Assembly (NCBI RefSeq): GCF_004014715.1 | Contig: NZ_CP034834.1 | Coordinates: 434,001 to 498,000, forward strand | DNA: 64,000 nt | From: Pseudoalteromonas sp. R3 | GTDB taxonomy: Bacteria; Pseudomonadota; Gammaproteobacteria; Enterobacterales; Alteromonadaceae | Direction of reading: 5' to 3' | Part shown: piece by piece, positions 26,303 to 36,374 of the stretch | Layout: each line of letters begins with the position of its first letter | Position numbering within the stretch: the first letter of the stretch is position 1 | Made by a program: the position numbers and the translations under genes | Notes under the pieces: generated by a model | Told to the model about the DNA's origin: nothing | Seen by the model: the letters and a program-made list of their open reading frames with translations, nothing else | Databases searched by the model: none

Positions 26303-28778
26303 GAAAACGTCAAATGTGTGTGTTGTGAAGCATTGGCAGGAAGCCCCAAAGCTGGACGAAAGTACGCTAGCGGATGATCTAATGCGACATTTTTACTATA
26401 CCCTTGGGCGCGACAAAGTTGGAGATTCAAAGCACTACTTATTTCAGGCGCTGGCGTTGACAGTCAGAGATCGGCTGGTGGCGAGGTGCAGGGCAACTAA
26501 CCAATACCTCGCAGATAATAAATGTAAGCGAGCAGCCTATTTGTCCCTGGAGTTTTTAATGGGACGGGCACTGGGGAACGCAGTACTCAGTCTGGACCTT
26601 GAAAAGCAAACTCGTGATGCACTTAAAGAATACTGTACTGAACTTGAGTGCGTTGAACAGGCCGAGCACGACGCTGGTCTGGGAAACGGGGGCCTGGGTC
26701 GGCTGGCTGCATGTTTTTTGGATAGCTGCGCAACGCTTGCATTGCCTGTGATTGGTTACGGGATCCGTTACGAATATGGGATGTTCAATCAGTCGCTGGA
26801 TCAAGGGTTTCAGGTAGAACATCCGGACAACTGGCTACGTGAGGGGCATCCCTGGGAAATGCCGGCACCGGAGCAATCCCGAGTGATTAAGTTTTTTGGT
26901 CATGTTGAAGCCCATCAGGATAAACAAGGTCGCTCTCATCGTATCTGGGTGAACACTCAGGATGTACTGGCAGTGCCATATGATGTGCCGATACCAGGCT
27001 ACCGAAATGGTGTAGTGAATACACTAAGGCTCTGGAAATCAGAGGCCACGGATGAGTTTAACCTTAAAGAGTTTAATGCCGGAAGTTACTCCGAAGCTGT
27101 TGCCAAAAAGAATTTGGCAGAGCAGATCACTATGGTGCTATATCCAAATGATAGTAGTGAAAATGGTAAGGAACTCAGGCTTCGCCAGCAATACTTCCTC
27201 TCCAGCGCCAGCTTGCAGGACATACTGCATCAGTGGGTGGAACAACATGGCGATGATTTCAGTGAATTTGCCGATTTGCATGTTTTCCAGCTTAACGATA
27301 CACACCCAAGTATCGCAGTCGCTGAGCTGATGCGACTACTGGTCGATGAGCATGAACTGGAGTGGGATGTTGCCTGGTCGATCACCACCTCAACTATGGC
27401 GTATACCAACCATACATTACTTCCAGAGGCGCTCGAAAAGTGGTCGGTCGCCTTGTTTTCACGCCTGCTACCGAGGTTACTTGAGATTATTTATGAAATT
27501 AATGCGCGTTTCTTATCCGAAGTCGCACTTATGTGGCCTGGGGACATGGAAAAACAGCGTGCATTATCTTTGATAGAAGAGGGAGAGCATCCTCAGATCC
27601 GCATGGCTTATCTGGCGATAGTGGGTAGTTACTCGGTAAACGGGGTTGCTGCACTGCACACTGAATTACTAAAATCAGGGCTCTTCCATGACTTTTATCA
27701 GCTTTGGCCTGCTAAATTTAATAATAAAACTAACGGCGTAACACCTAGGCGCTGGCTGGCGTATTGTAATCCGGCGCTGGCTAAATTGATTACCAGTAAA
27801 ATTGGAGAACAGTGGCAAGCTGATTTTGCTGAAATCAAGACTTTGCGACGCTATTACGATGACAGGGCTTTTCAGACGAAATGGCAGTCCGTTAAGGAAG
27901 GCAATAAGCGTAAGTTAGCACAACTCGTTAAAGCGCGATGTGGCGTTGAGTTTGATGCCAAGATGATGTTCGATGTTCAGGTTAAACGGATCCACGAATA
28001 CAAGCGCCAGTTATTAAACATACTTCACGTCATTTCTTTGTATGACCGCATTCGTCGCGGTGATACGCAGAACATGGTGCCGCGGTGTGTGCTTTTTGGC
28101 GGAAAGGCAGCCCCCGGTTACGCTATGGCCAAACAAGTAATTAAGCTCATTAATAATGTCGCTAATGTCGTCAATAAAGACGAACAGGCTAATCCATTGC
28201 TCAGAGTAGCGTTCTTCCCAAATTATAATGTCACAGCGATGGAGACAATCTGCGCAGCCACCGATCTGTCAGAGCAGATATCCACAGCAGGGAAGGAAGC
28301 GTCAGGAACCGGCAATATGAAGTTCATGATGAACGGCGCGCTGACCATAGGCACCCTGGATGGCGCAAATATCGAAATCAGAGAACAGGTTGGAGCAGAC
28401 AACTTCTTCCTGTTTGGTGCCACTGCTCAACAGGCAGAAGAGGTTCGTCAGCACTATGACCCGAATGCCATTATTCAGTCCAGCCAGGCTTTAAACAATA
28501 CGATGACTTTGTTGGAAAGTGGTCATTTTAACTTATTTGAGCCCGGCATTTTTAACGACATCATCGCCTCAATACGCAGTCCAAACGATCCCTGGCTGGT
28601 TGCGCACGATTTTGATAGCTATCTTGAAGCTCAGCAACGTGCCGCTGAAACCTATCAGGACCAGTCGCAGTGGCTGCGAATGAGCATACTTAATACGGCC
28701 GCTAGTGGCAGCTTTTCTAGCGATCGAACTATTCAACAATATTGTGACGATATTTGGCGCTTAACCCCAATGCAGTAG
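26295..28778 (+). CDS. glgP: Glycogen/maltodextrin phosphorylase
   Basis: Releases glucose-1-phosphate from alpha-glucan ends (GT35, PLP-dependent). The product is 827 residues, close to E. coli GlgP (815). Motifs: AYLSLEFLMGRALGNAV, GLGNGGLGRLAACFLDS, QLNDTHPSIAVAELMRL, KRIHEYKRQLLN, and the PLP lysine in EASGTGNMKFMMNGAL. I placed the start at ATG 26295 (MTKKTSN), inside the last codons of glgX; a longer frame begins at 26247 but has no family match. The gene is intact and sits between frameshifted glgX and glgC. Confidence 0.94.
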   Translation: MTKKTSNVCVVKHWQEAPKLDESTLADDLMRHFYYTLGRDKVGDSKHYLFQALALTVRDRLVARCRATNQYLADNKCKRAAYLSLEFLMGRALGNAVLSLDLEKQTRDALKEYCTELECVEQAEHDAGLGNGGLGRLAACFLDSCATLALPVIGYGIRYEYGMFNQSLDQGFQVEHPDNWLREGHPWEMPAPEQSRVIKFFGHVEAHQDKQGRSHRIWVNTQDVLAVPYDVPIPGYRNGVVNTLRLWKSEATDEFNLKEFNAGSYSEAVAKKNLAEQITMVLYPNDSSENGKELRLRQQYFLSSASLQDILHQWVEQHGDDFSEFADLHVFQLNDTHPSIAVAELMRLLVDEHELEWDVAWSITTSTMAYTNHTLLPEALEKWSVALFSRLLPRLLEIIYEINARFLSEVALMWPGDMEKQRALSLIEEGEHPQIRMAYLAIVGSYSVNGVAALHTELLKSGLFHDFYQLWPAKFNNKTNGVTPRRWLAYCNPALAKLITSKIGEQWQADFAEIKTLRRYYDDRAFQTKWQSVKEGNKRKLAQLVKARCGVEFDAKMMFDVQVKRIHEYKRQLLNILHVISLYDRIRRGDTQNMVPRCVLFGGKAAPGYAMAKQVIKLINNVANVVNKDEQANPLLRVAFFPNYNVTAMETICAATDLSEQISTAGKEASGTGNMKFMMNGALTIGTLDGANIEIREQVGADNFFLFGATAQQAEEVRQHYDPNAIIQSSQALNNTMTLLESGHFNLFEPGIFNDIIASIRSPNDPWLVAHDFDSYLEAQQRAAETYQDQSQWLRMSILNTAASGSFSSDRTIQQYCDDIWRLTPMQ

Positions 28779-28809
28779 ATCGTAGATAGACTTTTAATGG
28801 AGATAATGA

Positions 28810-30109
28810 ATGCCCAGTTATGCAAACCGATATATTAGTAACCTGACCAGAGAAACCTATGCACTGATACTGGCAGGTGGTCGTGGTAGCAGGCTGCACG
28901 AGCTGACCGACTGGAGAGCTAAGCCCGCAGTGTATTTTGGAGGCAAACACAGAATAATAGACTTTCCGTTATCAAATTGTATTAACTCGGGTATCCGCCG
29001 AGTCGGTATAGCTACACAATACAAATCTCATTCCTTAATCAGACATGTGAATCGTGCCTGGGGCCATTTTAAGAAAGAGCTTGGCGAATCGGTGGAAATT
29101 TTGCCTGCGTCTCAGCGTTACGGTGATGAATGGTACTGTGGTACGGCGGATGCCGTATTCCAGAATATGGATATTATTCGTCATGAACTCCCTAAGTACG
29201 TCATGATTTTATCCGGTGACCATGTTTACCGCATGGACTATGGCGCGCTGCTAGCCAAACACGTGGAAACCGGCGCAGATATGACGGTTTGCTGTATCGA
29301 AGTGCCCTGTGAGGATGCTGCTAATACATTTGGCGTGATGACGGTGGATGAAAACAAGCGAGTCAGACGCTTTGACGAAAAACCAGCTGAACCAAGCGAA
29401 ATTCCGGGTAAACCCGGTTTATGCCTTGCGTCGATGGGGAACTATGTTTTTAATACCGAGTTTCTTTTTGAACAGCTAAAAGAAGATGCTGAGCGTGAAG
29501 GCTCTGGTCGTGATTTTGGCCATGATATCATCCCTGCAATCATTGAAGAGCATAATGTATTTGCGTTTCCATTTCGTGATCCCAGTCACCCTGGTCAGCC
29601 CTATTGGCGCGATGTTGGGACAATAGATTCATTCTGGAAGCAAATATGGAGTTAGTGTCACCTCAGCCTCAACTCGATCTGTACGATCCGAGCTGGCCAA
29701 TCTGGACCTATCAAGAGCAGTTACCACCGGCGAAGTTCATATTTGACGATGACGAGCGTCGCGGTATGGCGGTAGATTCCACCGTATCTGGCGGCTGTAT
29801 TATCTCAGGCTCCAGAGTGCGCAAATCTTTGTTGTTCTCAAATGTGCATGTTCATTCATACTGTGAGATTGAAGGGCGGTTGTGTTGCCTGGTGTGGTAA
29901 TAGAGCGAGGCTGTCGGATAAAAAATGCGATTATAGACAGGAGCTGCCATATCCCGGAAGGTATGGTTATTGGGTATGACAAAGCACAGGACGAAAGAAA
30001 CGGTTTCAGAGTTTCTAAAAAAGGCATCGTGTTGGTGACTCGTGATATGCTAACCGCATTAGAAAAACAACAGCGGCTGTTAGCAGGGCAAGCCCAGGAA
30101 ACAGCATAA
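28810..30109 (+). pseudogene. glgC: Glucose-1-phosphate adenylyltransferase glgC, two apparent frameshifts
   Basis: Makes ADP-glucose, the committed step of bacterial glycogen synthesis. The first part ([28 protein letters not shown], then [20 protein letters not shown] and FDEKP) is a normal GlgC catalytic domain. The frame then breaks twice. After codon AAG at 29638-29640 a G is missing, so GTIDSFWK should continue as [11 protein letters not shown]. In the GGG run at 29874-29876 one G is missing, so YCEIEG should continue as [12 protein letters not shown]. Adding both gives about 433 residues, matching E. coli GlgC (431) to its end (EGIVLVTR-like [10 protein letters not shown]). An AATGGAGATA ribosome site precedes ATG 28810. 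Confidence 0.88.
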
Positions 30110-30121
30110 AAAAGGACAAGC

Positions 30122-31662
30122 ATGCACGTAGTTATGGTGGCAGCGGAGAATGACCGTCTGCCAAATTGTAAAGTAGGGGAGTTGCGGATGTGATCCGCGA
30201 CATTCCTTATGCACTGGCAACACAGCAAGTGCGTTGTTCCGTTATTGTGCCTGATTACGGTCAGTATGCACTAAACCGCTCATTTGTGGCAGACATCGCC
30301 GTACCCTTTAAACAGCACCTGGAGACTGCTACTTTATGGCGGGTAGCCAGTGACGCTGATGTGGATCAATATGTTGTTTCACACTCTTTGTTCTCACAGC
30401 ATAATGGCGCGATTTATTGTAATGATGGTGATCAGCCGTTTGCGACTGATGCCAATAAGTTTGCACTGTTTTGTGCTGCGGTGAGTGAGCTGCTTGAGCA
30501 TTCTGTGATTGGCCCTGTCGATGTGCTCCATTTACATGACTGGCACGCAGCAGTTGTCGCTGTGCTAAAAACCTTTAGTCCGCGGTTTGTAAATCTGAAA
30601 CAGATTAAAACGGTTTACACAGTGCACAACCTTGCCCTTCAGGGGATCCGACCTTTCAAACATGACGATTCCAGCCTCGAATCCTGGTTCCCGACGTTAA
30701 GTTATGACGGTAGTCAGATTTGTGACCATGTATATCCTCACTGCTTTAACCCGATGAGGGCTGCGATTAGTCTCTCTGACAAAGTCCATCTCGTTTCGCC
30801 TACATATTGTCAGGAGGTGCAGCTAAGTAGTGACCATGAAAGGGGATTCTTTGGTGGAGAAGGATTAGAGCATGACATGCAGGCCGCGTATCGGACTGGG
30901 AGGTTGGCTGGCATTCTAAATGGGTGTACTTATGATACATCATCAGGCGAAACCAATGATATCTCTTTGCATCAATACTGTGATCTGGCAGAGCAAGCGC
31001 TGTTTGTGTGGATGGCAAACGGAGGCACGCTTAAACCAGCCCATTATATTGCGCATCAGAGAGTCATTCAGTGGCGCCAGCAGTCAGTATTTCGCAGACC
31101 GCTCATTACCAGCGTCGGGCGACTGACGGATCAGAAAGCTTTATTGCTGAGACAACCAAAAGATGGCCGCCTGATCCTCGATCATGTTGCAGCTTTGATT
31201 AACGAGTATGGCGGCGTACTGGTTATTTTAGGCTCAGGTGATCCGCATTTGGAATACCTGTTTACTCAGGCGATGGCTCGTAATGAGAATATGCTTTATT
31301 TACAAGGGTATGGACAAGACTTGGGAGACCACCTTTACACACTCGGTGACTTATTCCTGATGCCCAGCTCATTTGAGCCTTGTGGAATTAGTCAAATGTT
31401 GGCTATGCGTGCGGGTCAGCCTTGTCTGGCGCACCAGGTTGGCGGTTTAAGAGATACCATAATACATGAAGAGACAGGGTTCTTGTTTGGTGGCGATAAT
31501 TTATCAGAGCAAGCAGAACAGTTACTGGAACGCTTAGGGCAAGCGCTTGAAGTACATAGAAATAACCCACAGAAGTATCTTGAGATCAAAGCGAATGCAG
31601 GTGCACAACGTTTCAGCTGGGATACCATTGCAAGCCAGTATATAAAGAAATTGTATGAGTAG
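30122..31662 (+). pseudogene. glgA: Glycogen synthase glgA, apparent frameshift near the start
   Basis: Transfers glucose from ADP-glucose to the growing chain (GT5). From ATG 30122 the protein begins MHVVMVAAEN and runs to NCKV, where the run GGGG at 30176-30179 lacks one G. With it the frame reads KVGGVADVIRDIPYALA, the K-x-G-G loop that binds ADP-glucose, and continues for about 513 residues. Later motifs are intact: LHLHDWHAAVVAVL, YTVHNLALQGI, TSVGRLTDQKALLL and PSSFEPCGISQMLAMRAG. As written, only the fragment from GTG 30190 could be made, without the K-G-G loop. It is the last gene of the operon. Confidence 0.88.
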
Positions 31663-31819
31663 GCGTTTGCCTGCCCGCTCAGCTATCGACTATTCTAATA
31701 CATTAATGTTTTAGTTTGATTTTTTTTCTAATGAAATGGGGTTAAAATATTCCCCAATAGAACAAGCTAATAAAACAAAAGTGCTATTAATTGAGCAGTA
31801 GATAGCTGGGAGCAATGAT

Positions 31820-33037
31820 TTGAAAGTGTTTGTGGCAAGGCAGGCCATCTTTAATAGAAAGAAACAGGTGGTTGCGTACGAATTGCTGTTTCGAGATGGT
31901 AAACAAAATTGCTTCCCCAACATTGCTGATGATGCCGCAACAGCCAGGCTGATTATGGATAATCAGCTTAATCTGGGTACACGTTATTTGACGTCGGGCA
32001 AGAAGGCGCTTATCAATATAGGCGAGGAGTCACTCAATCAGGAACTTGCACATTTCTTACCGAGCAGTGATGTGATCCTCGAGTTACTTGAAACAATTCC
32101 CCCGACTAAGGACAATTATGAAAGAGTGAGACAATTGTTTCACAATAACTATCGGTTGGCATTAGATGACTTTACTTACTCAAAAGACTGGGAACCTTTT
32201 CTAAAGCTTGTCAGATTAATAAAGTTTGACTTACTTGAAAGCCCGCTGGATACAATAGCCCCGCTGGTAGAGCAGTTAAAGCAGCGCAAAAACCTCAAAT
32301 TACTTGCCGAAAAAGTCGAGACCGAAGAGGAATTTGTGCAAGCGAAAAAGATGGGGTTCACGTTCTTCCAGGGTTATTTCTTTGCAAAACCAACCATGAT
32401 ATCTCAGCAGGACATAGAAATTAATTATGCTATTGTTATGCTGATTTACGCCGAAGTGTTAAAGCCCCATATGAATTTGGGACGGATATCAGAGCTGTTT
32501 GCTCAGGACACGGCATTAGCTTACAAATTGTTGCGCCTGATAAACTCTGGTGTCTTTCCGATAAAAAGCCGTATCGAATCTCTGAAACAAGCCCTTGTTT
32601 ATCTGGGCAACGAGCGGGTGCTTAAGTTTGTAAACCTTATCATGACAGCACACGTTGCCACGAACAAACCAACTGAACTGACCCGCCTGAGTATTGTCCG
32701 TTCACGCTTTTGTGAGTTGATTGCCCAGCAAATTGCCCCGGGTATTGCCAGTATGAGCTTTCTGACAGGCTTATTTTCATTGCTTGATGCAATCTTGGAC
32801 AAACCAATGGAGTTGTTGGTGGGGCGCTTGCCATTTCCAGAAATCATTCATGATGCACTGCTAGGCAAATCAAACACGCTATATTACATTTTGAATGTCG
32901 TTAAGGCCTATGAAAGTGGCAGTTGGTGGGCATTACAAGAAGCTTGTGCATTGCTTAATATGCCAGACGAAAGCTTGCCCGAGTTTCATGCGTCGGCCGT
33001 TACCTGGGCTGATATGTATCGTGATCATGTGTATTAA
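31820..33037 (+). CDS. EAL-HDOD signalling protein (YuxH/CdgJ type)
   Basis: 405-residue cytoplasmic protein with an N-terminal EAL-like domain (about residues 1-200) and a C-terminal HDOD domain (about 205-390). The EAL motif is degenerate: YELLFR replaces EAL, DDFTYS replaces DDFGTG, and AEKVET replaces AEGVET, so c-di-GMP hydrolysis is unlikely and ligand binding or scaffolding is more probable. Relatives such as Vibrio CdgJ influence motility. The start is TTG 31820, supported by GGGAG at 31809-31813 and by the family start KVFVARQAIFNR. Its stop overlaps the next start (TAATG). Confidence 0.88.
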   Translation: MKVFVARQAIFNRKKQVVAYELLFRDGKQNCFPNIADDAATARLIMDNQLNLGTRYLTSGKKALINIGEESLNQELAHFLPSSDVILELLETIPPTKDNYERVRQLFHNNYRLALDDFTYSKDWEPFLKLVRLIKFDLLESPLDTIAPLVEQLKQRKNLKLLAEKVETEEEFVQAKKMGFTFFQGYFFAKPTMISQQDIEINYAIVMLIYAEVLKPHMNLGRISELFAQDTALAYKLLRLINSGVFPIKSRIESLKQALVYLGNERVLKFVNLIMTAHVATNKPTELTRLSIVRSRFCELIAQQIAPGIASMSFLTGLFSLLDAILDKPMELLVGRLPFPEIIHDALLGKSNTLYYILNVVKAYESGSWWALQEACALLNMPDESLPEFHASAVTWADMYRDHVY

Positions 33038-34137
33038 TGTCAAGAAACCGATTTATTGACAGTGTACGGGGATTTGCCTTACTTGGTTTGAGTCTGACTA
33101 ACCTGTTTTTTATGGCCAATTTTTCGTACGGCTATATTCCACCCGTAGACAAAGATCTATTAGAACAGGGATTGTCTTTTTTGGCAACGGTAATGGCTGA
33201 TGGTCGATTTCGAACATTGTTTTGTCTGGTGTTTGGTGCGGCTTTAATGATCCAATACAAGCAACATAAGCAGAGCGCTCATTGCCTTTTCCATATAAAA
33301 ACCAGGTTATGCGTGCTCGCTGTGTTTGGTATCTTGCATGGGTATTTGCTTTGGCCCGGAGATATTTTGCTAAACTATGCGTTGTCAGGTTTACTCGCAC
33401 TGATGTGGTTGGACTCAAAACATAGACTGTATGCAGCTGGCTTATTGACCGTTTTGCCCGTGGGTTTATTGGTTGTGCTCAGTTACCTTGTGCGCGAACC
33501 CGCCATAGATCGTGCAAGCGTAGAGTATGCCCTCATGATGGATTCCTTACCACTGAACTACAACGAGTTGCTAAGTCAGAATATGAGTAATTTCACCATG
33601 ATGATTTTACTCATCCCAATTGCCACTTTGTGGAACACACTCGGATTAATGTTGTTGGGGATGGAGCTCTATGAACGAGGTTGGTTTACCCAAAGTATAC
33701 CATCTTGTGGGAAGTGGTTATGGACAGCCTGGTGGGTCAGCTTTAGTGTCTCGTTGCTTCTTTGGCTAATTAAAGAGTCGGTCATGGGGCTTGTTTTGGA
33801 AACAGTAAACTGGCTAGCTGCCATCCCCATGGCACTGTGTTATTTGGTTTTGATCCAAGCAATTAGTAGGAGTACGCCGACCCTGAGTGGCGTGCTGGCC
33901 ATAGTGGGGCGTTATTCCCTGACACTTTATTTAACCCAGACGGTCATCGGAATTGGCTTTTTTCATTTTGTTTTTCCGGACACCCGACTCTCGTTTACCC
34001 GTATTGATTACTTTTTGTTTTTTCTGAACCTTACGCTGGGGCAGGTGATTTTAGCTATACTGCTTAATAGGGCTGAAAAGCCTGGCCCAGCAGAGTACAT
34101 ATTGAGGCGTTGCGTCGGTTATCTGGGCCGTACGTGA
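33037..34137 (+). CDS. DUF418 membrane protein (YeiB-like)
   Basis: 366-residue inner-membrane protein with about 9-10 hydrophobic helices. The start NRFIDSVRGFALLGLSLTNLF is the usual opening of DUF418/YeiB proteins, and RFRTLFCLVFGAAL and GRYSLTLYLTQTVIGI are further blocks of that family. The fold is related to membrane acyltransferases. Its function is unknown. Its ATG overlaps the stop codon of the EAL-HDOD gene by one base, so the two are translationally coupled. The following gene starts 21 bases later. Confidence 0.85.
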   Translation: MSRNRFIDSVRGFALLGLSLTNLFFMANFSYGYIPPVDKDLLEQGLSFLATVMADGRFRTLFCLVFGAALMIQYKQHKQSAHCLFHIKTRLCVLAVFGILHGYLLWPGDILLNYALSGLLALMWLDSKHRLYAAGLLTVLPVGLLVVLSYLVREPAIDRASVEYALMMDSLPLNYNELLSQNMSNFTMMILLIPIATLWNTLGLMLLGMELYERGWFTQSIPSCGKWLWTAWWVSFSVSLLLWLIKESVMGLVLETVNWLAAIPMALCYLVLIQAISRSTPTLSGVLAIVGRYSLTLYLTQTVIGIGFFHFVFPDTRLSFTRIDYFLFFLNLTLGQVILAILLNRAEKPGPAEYILRRCVGYLGRT

Positions 34138-34158
34138 TACAACAAAAGGCAGTTTATC

Positions 34159-35265
34159 GTGAAGTTTTTACACTGTATTTTCTGGTTATTTCTGTTCTTG
34201 TCATCTCATTTGAGCTTCGCAAAAGCGGACTTTTCAGTTCTGCTGGTTAATCCCTCTATCTCCGGGGAGCCATTTTGGCAGAAAGTTGAATCTATTGCAC
34301 AGGCCGCGAGTAAACAACTTAATGTGAAACTTGACGTGATATATGGTGACGGAAGCCGTTATATTCAGCTCGCCGAGCTGCAAAGGTATCTGGAGTATCG
34401 TGCCACGCCCGACTTCGTTGTACTGATGCTGTATCCGGGCAACGCAGAACAGCATCTGGACCTGTTGGAAAAATATGGGGTTCAGTATCTGACCCTGGAG
34501 CAAACCATAAGCGGACCTGAACAGACAGAAATAGGCAAACCTGGGCAAAGGTATAAAAACTGGCTGGGAGAAATTTACTTTAATAATTTTCGTGCCGGGG
34601 CCGACCTGGCAAAGGCATTGACAGAGTCTCTGCGTGAGAAAAAGAGCGGTGTAAAACCTCAGGCGATTGCAATCAACGGTCACTACGGCAGTGAGTCAGA
34701 TGCTCGCAATCAAGGGGCCCAGTCGTATTTCGGAAGTCAGGGGGTCGCGCTGCAGCAATCTATCTATGCCAGTTGGTCTAAAACTCAGGCAATGGAAAAA
34801 ACCCAGCGACTACTCAAGCGCTATCCTGATACAAATATTATCTGGAGTGCGTCTGATTTAATGGCGATGGGAGCACTTAGTGCGGTTAAACAACAAGGAA
34901 GTGATAAAGACAGGTTTGTTGCAATTGGTGGCTTTGACTGGCTCAACGATACACTTGGGTTGATCGAAAAAGGGGAGTTACAGGCCTCCGTTGGGGGACA
35001 TTTTATTATGGGAGGACTTGCCATTTTGTCCTTGTACGATAGGTTTCATGGTCATACATACTGGCAAGAACACCAGTCAATCACATACCCTTTGGTTGTT
35101 ATAAACAAGCAGAATGTGCATCGTTATCTGTGGCTGGCTGATAAATCAGACTGGTCAGGTGTTGATTTTAGTAAGTTCAGTTTACTAAAAAACAAACAGG
35201 CGCAATATTTGGTATCTCCTGCATTTCTGGCTCGAGATTTGGCCTCTGGTGTCATTTCTGAGTAA
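34159..35265 (+). CDS. Periplasmic substrate-binding protein (type 1 fold)
   Basis: 368 residues with a clear signal peptide (MKFLHCIFWLFLFLSSHLSFA). The mature part is a type 1 periplasmic binding protein like RbsB, LuxP and other sugar binders: FSVLLVNPSISGEPFWQKV opens the first lobe, and NIIWSASDLMAMGALSAVKQQG and FVAIGGFDWLNDTL belong to the second. There is no ABC permease or ATPase nearby, so it may serve a sensor protein rather than an importer. The start is GTG 34159. The gene follows DUF418 after 21 bases and is probably in the same operon. Ligand unknown. Confidence 0.82.
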   Translation: MKFLHCIFWLFLFLSSHLSFAKADFSVLLVNPSISGEPFWQKVESIAQAASKQLNVKLDVIYGDGSRYIQLAELQRYLEYRATPDFVVLMLYPGNAEQHLDLLEKYGVQYLTLEQTISGPEQTEIGKPGQRYKNWLGEIYFNNFRAGADLAKALTESLREKKSGVKPQAIAINGHYGSESDARNQGAQSYFGSQGVALQQSIYASWSKTQAMEKTQRLLKRYPDTNIIWSASDLMAMGALSAVKQQGSDKDRFVAIGGFDWLNDTLGLIEKGELQASVGGHFIMGGLAILSLYDRFHGHTYWQEHQSITYPLVVINKQNVHRYLWLADKSDWSGVDFSKFSLLKNKQAQYLVSPAFLARDLASGVISE

Positions 35266-35354
35266 CAGCTTCTAAGCGCCAGTGCCTTTGCACAGTACAT
35301 TGAAAGGAAACATTTCTACTGGCTTGTAAAGTTTGTTACCATGCGCCTCCTGTA

Positions 35355-35377
35355 ACTCATCTGGTTGTAAGATGAGT
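35355..35377 (+). repeat. Hairpin in the rluF leader
   Basis: ACTCATCT and AGATGAGT (8-base perfect stem) flank a 7-base loop in the 150-base region upstream of rluF. It is not followed by a T run. It may be an mRNA leader structure. Confidence 0.45.
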
Positions 35378-35414
35378 AATGCCTCTATGTACAAGAAAAG
35401 ATAACAGCTTCTTT

Positions 35415-36344
35415 ATGAATGAACTTAAGCGATTAAATAAATACATCAGTGAAACCGGGTTTTGTAGCCGCAGAGAAGCAGATACGCTGATCAGCGACGG
35501 CCGGGTATCAGTAAACGGTCAGATCGCCGAGATGGGACTTAAGGTCGGTGATTCAGACACCATACTGATTGACAATAAACCGCTAAAATCTAAGCCAAAG
35601 CGGGTGTATATCGCTTATAACAAGCCAGTGGGTGTAACCTGTACAACAGAGCGCAAGATAAAAAGCAATATTGTCAGTGCAATCCAGTACCCTGAACGTA
35701 TCTTCCCCATCGGCCGGTTAGACAGGCCTTCTGAGGGGTTGATCTTTTTGACCAACGAAGGCGATATCGTCAATAAAATACTTCGAGCTGGCAATAACCA
35801 CGAAAAAGAGTACGTTGTGACAGTCGATAAGCCCGTTACCGAGGAGTTTATTCGTGGTATGCGTTCTGGCGTGCCAATTCTTGGCACCGTCACTAAAAAG
35901 TGTTTTGTTAAGAAAACCGCAGCGAAGCAGTTCACTATCGTGTTAACGCAGGGGCTTAATCGCCAAATTCGGCGCATGTGCGAGTACTTTGATTATGAAG
36001 TACAAACGCTTAAACGTGTGCGCATCATGAATGTCAACCTGAACGGATTACGCCCGGGACAGTGGCGTCACCTCAGTGAGTCGGAAATGGCTGAGATCAA
36101 TGCGTCAATCGAAGGGTCATCGAAAACGGAAGAAGCATCCGTTGACGAGCAAAAGCGTGTAGCACGCCAATCAGGCAGATCAAGTCAAAGTCGAGATGAG
36201 TCAGCACCAAAACGTACTAAGGGTAAAGCAGGGGAGGCTAAAAAGCCTCATGGCTCAGACAGAAGTCGTTCTGAAAAGCCAAAAAATCGTTCAGGCGCCA
36301 ATCCTCGCAGGAGAGTTAAAGGGACGTTGTCTTTGAAAAAATAA
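35415..36344 (+). CDS. rluF: 23S rRNA pseudouridine(2604) synthase RluF
   Basis: Converts uridine to pseudouridine in 23S rRNA and in tRNA-Tyr. 309 residues with an N-terminal S4 RNA-binding domain ([21 protein letters not shown]), the catalytic block [17 protein letters not shown] with the active-site Asp, [18 protein letters not shown] and [14 protein letters not shown]; these segments match E. coli RluF closely. The C-terminal 70 residues are Lys/Arg/Ser rich and low complexity, a common extension in this order. ATG 35415 is preferred to an in-frame ATG at 35379, because the family begins at [11 protein letters not shown]. Confidence 0.93.
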   Translation: MNELKRLNKYISETGFCSRREADTLISDGRVSVNGQIAEMGLKVGDSDTILIDNKPLKSKPKRVYIAYNKPVGVTCTTERKIKSNIVSAIQYPERIFPIGRLDRPSEGLIFLTNEGDIVNKILRAGNNHEKEYVVTVDKPVTEEFIRGMRSGVPILGTVTKKCFVKKTAAKQFTIVLTQGLNRQIRRMCEYFDYEVQTLKRVRIMNVNLNGLRPGQWRHLSESEMAEINASIEGSSKTEEASVDEQKRVARQSGRSSQSRDESAPKRTKGKAGEAKKPHGSDRSRSEKPKNRSGANPRRRVKGTLSLKK

Positions 36345-36349
36345 ATGAG

Positions 36350-36373
36350 AAAGGGCCGTTTTACGGCCCTTTT
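36350..36373. terminator. Bidirectional terminator between rluF and the RND gene
   Basis: AAAGGGCCG and CGGCCCTTT make a 9-base stem with a TTTTA loop and T-rich flanks on both strands, between two converging genes. Confidence 0.88.
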
Positions 36374-36374
36374 G

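Noticed and set aside
29640-29882. Programmed -1/+1 frameshifting to rescue glgC
   Set aside because: No slippery heptamer plus pseudoknot is evident, and two shifts within 240 bases would be needed, which is implausible.
29800-30228. 142-codon open frame on the minus strand across the glgC-glgA junction
   Set aside because: Antisense to two recognised genes; appears long only by chance.
31735-31760. TGGGG...CCCCA repeat as terminator after glgA
   Set aside because: Only five pairs with an A+T-rich loop and no T run after it on the plus strand.
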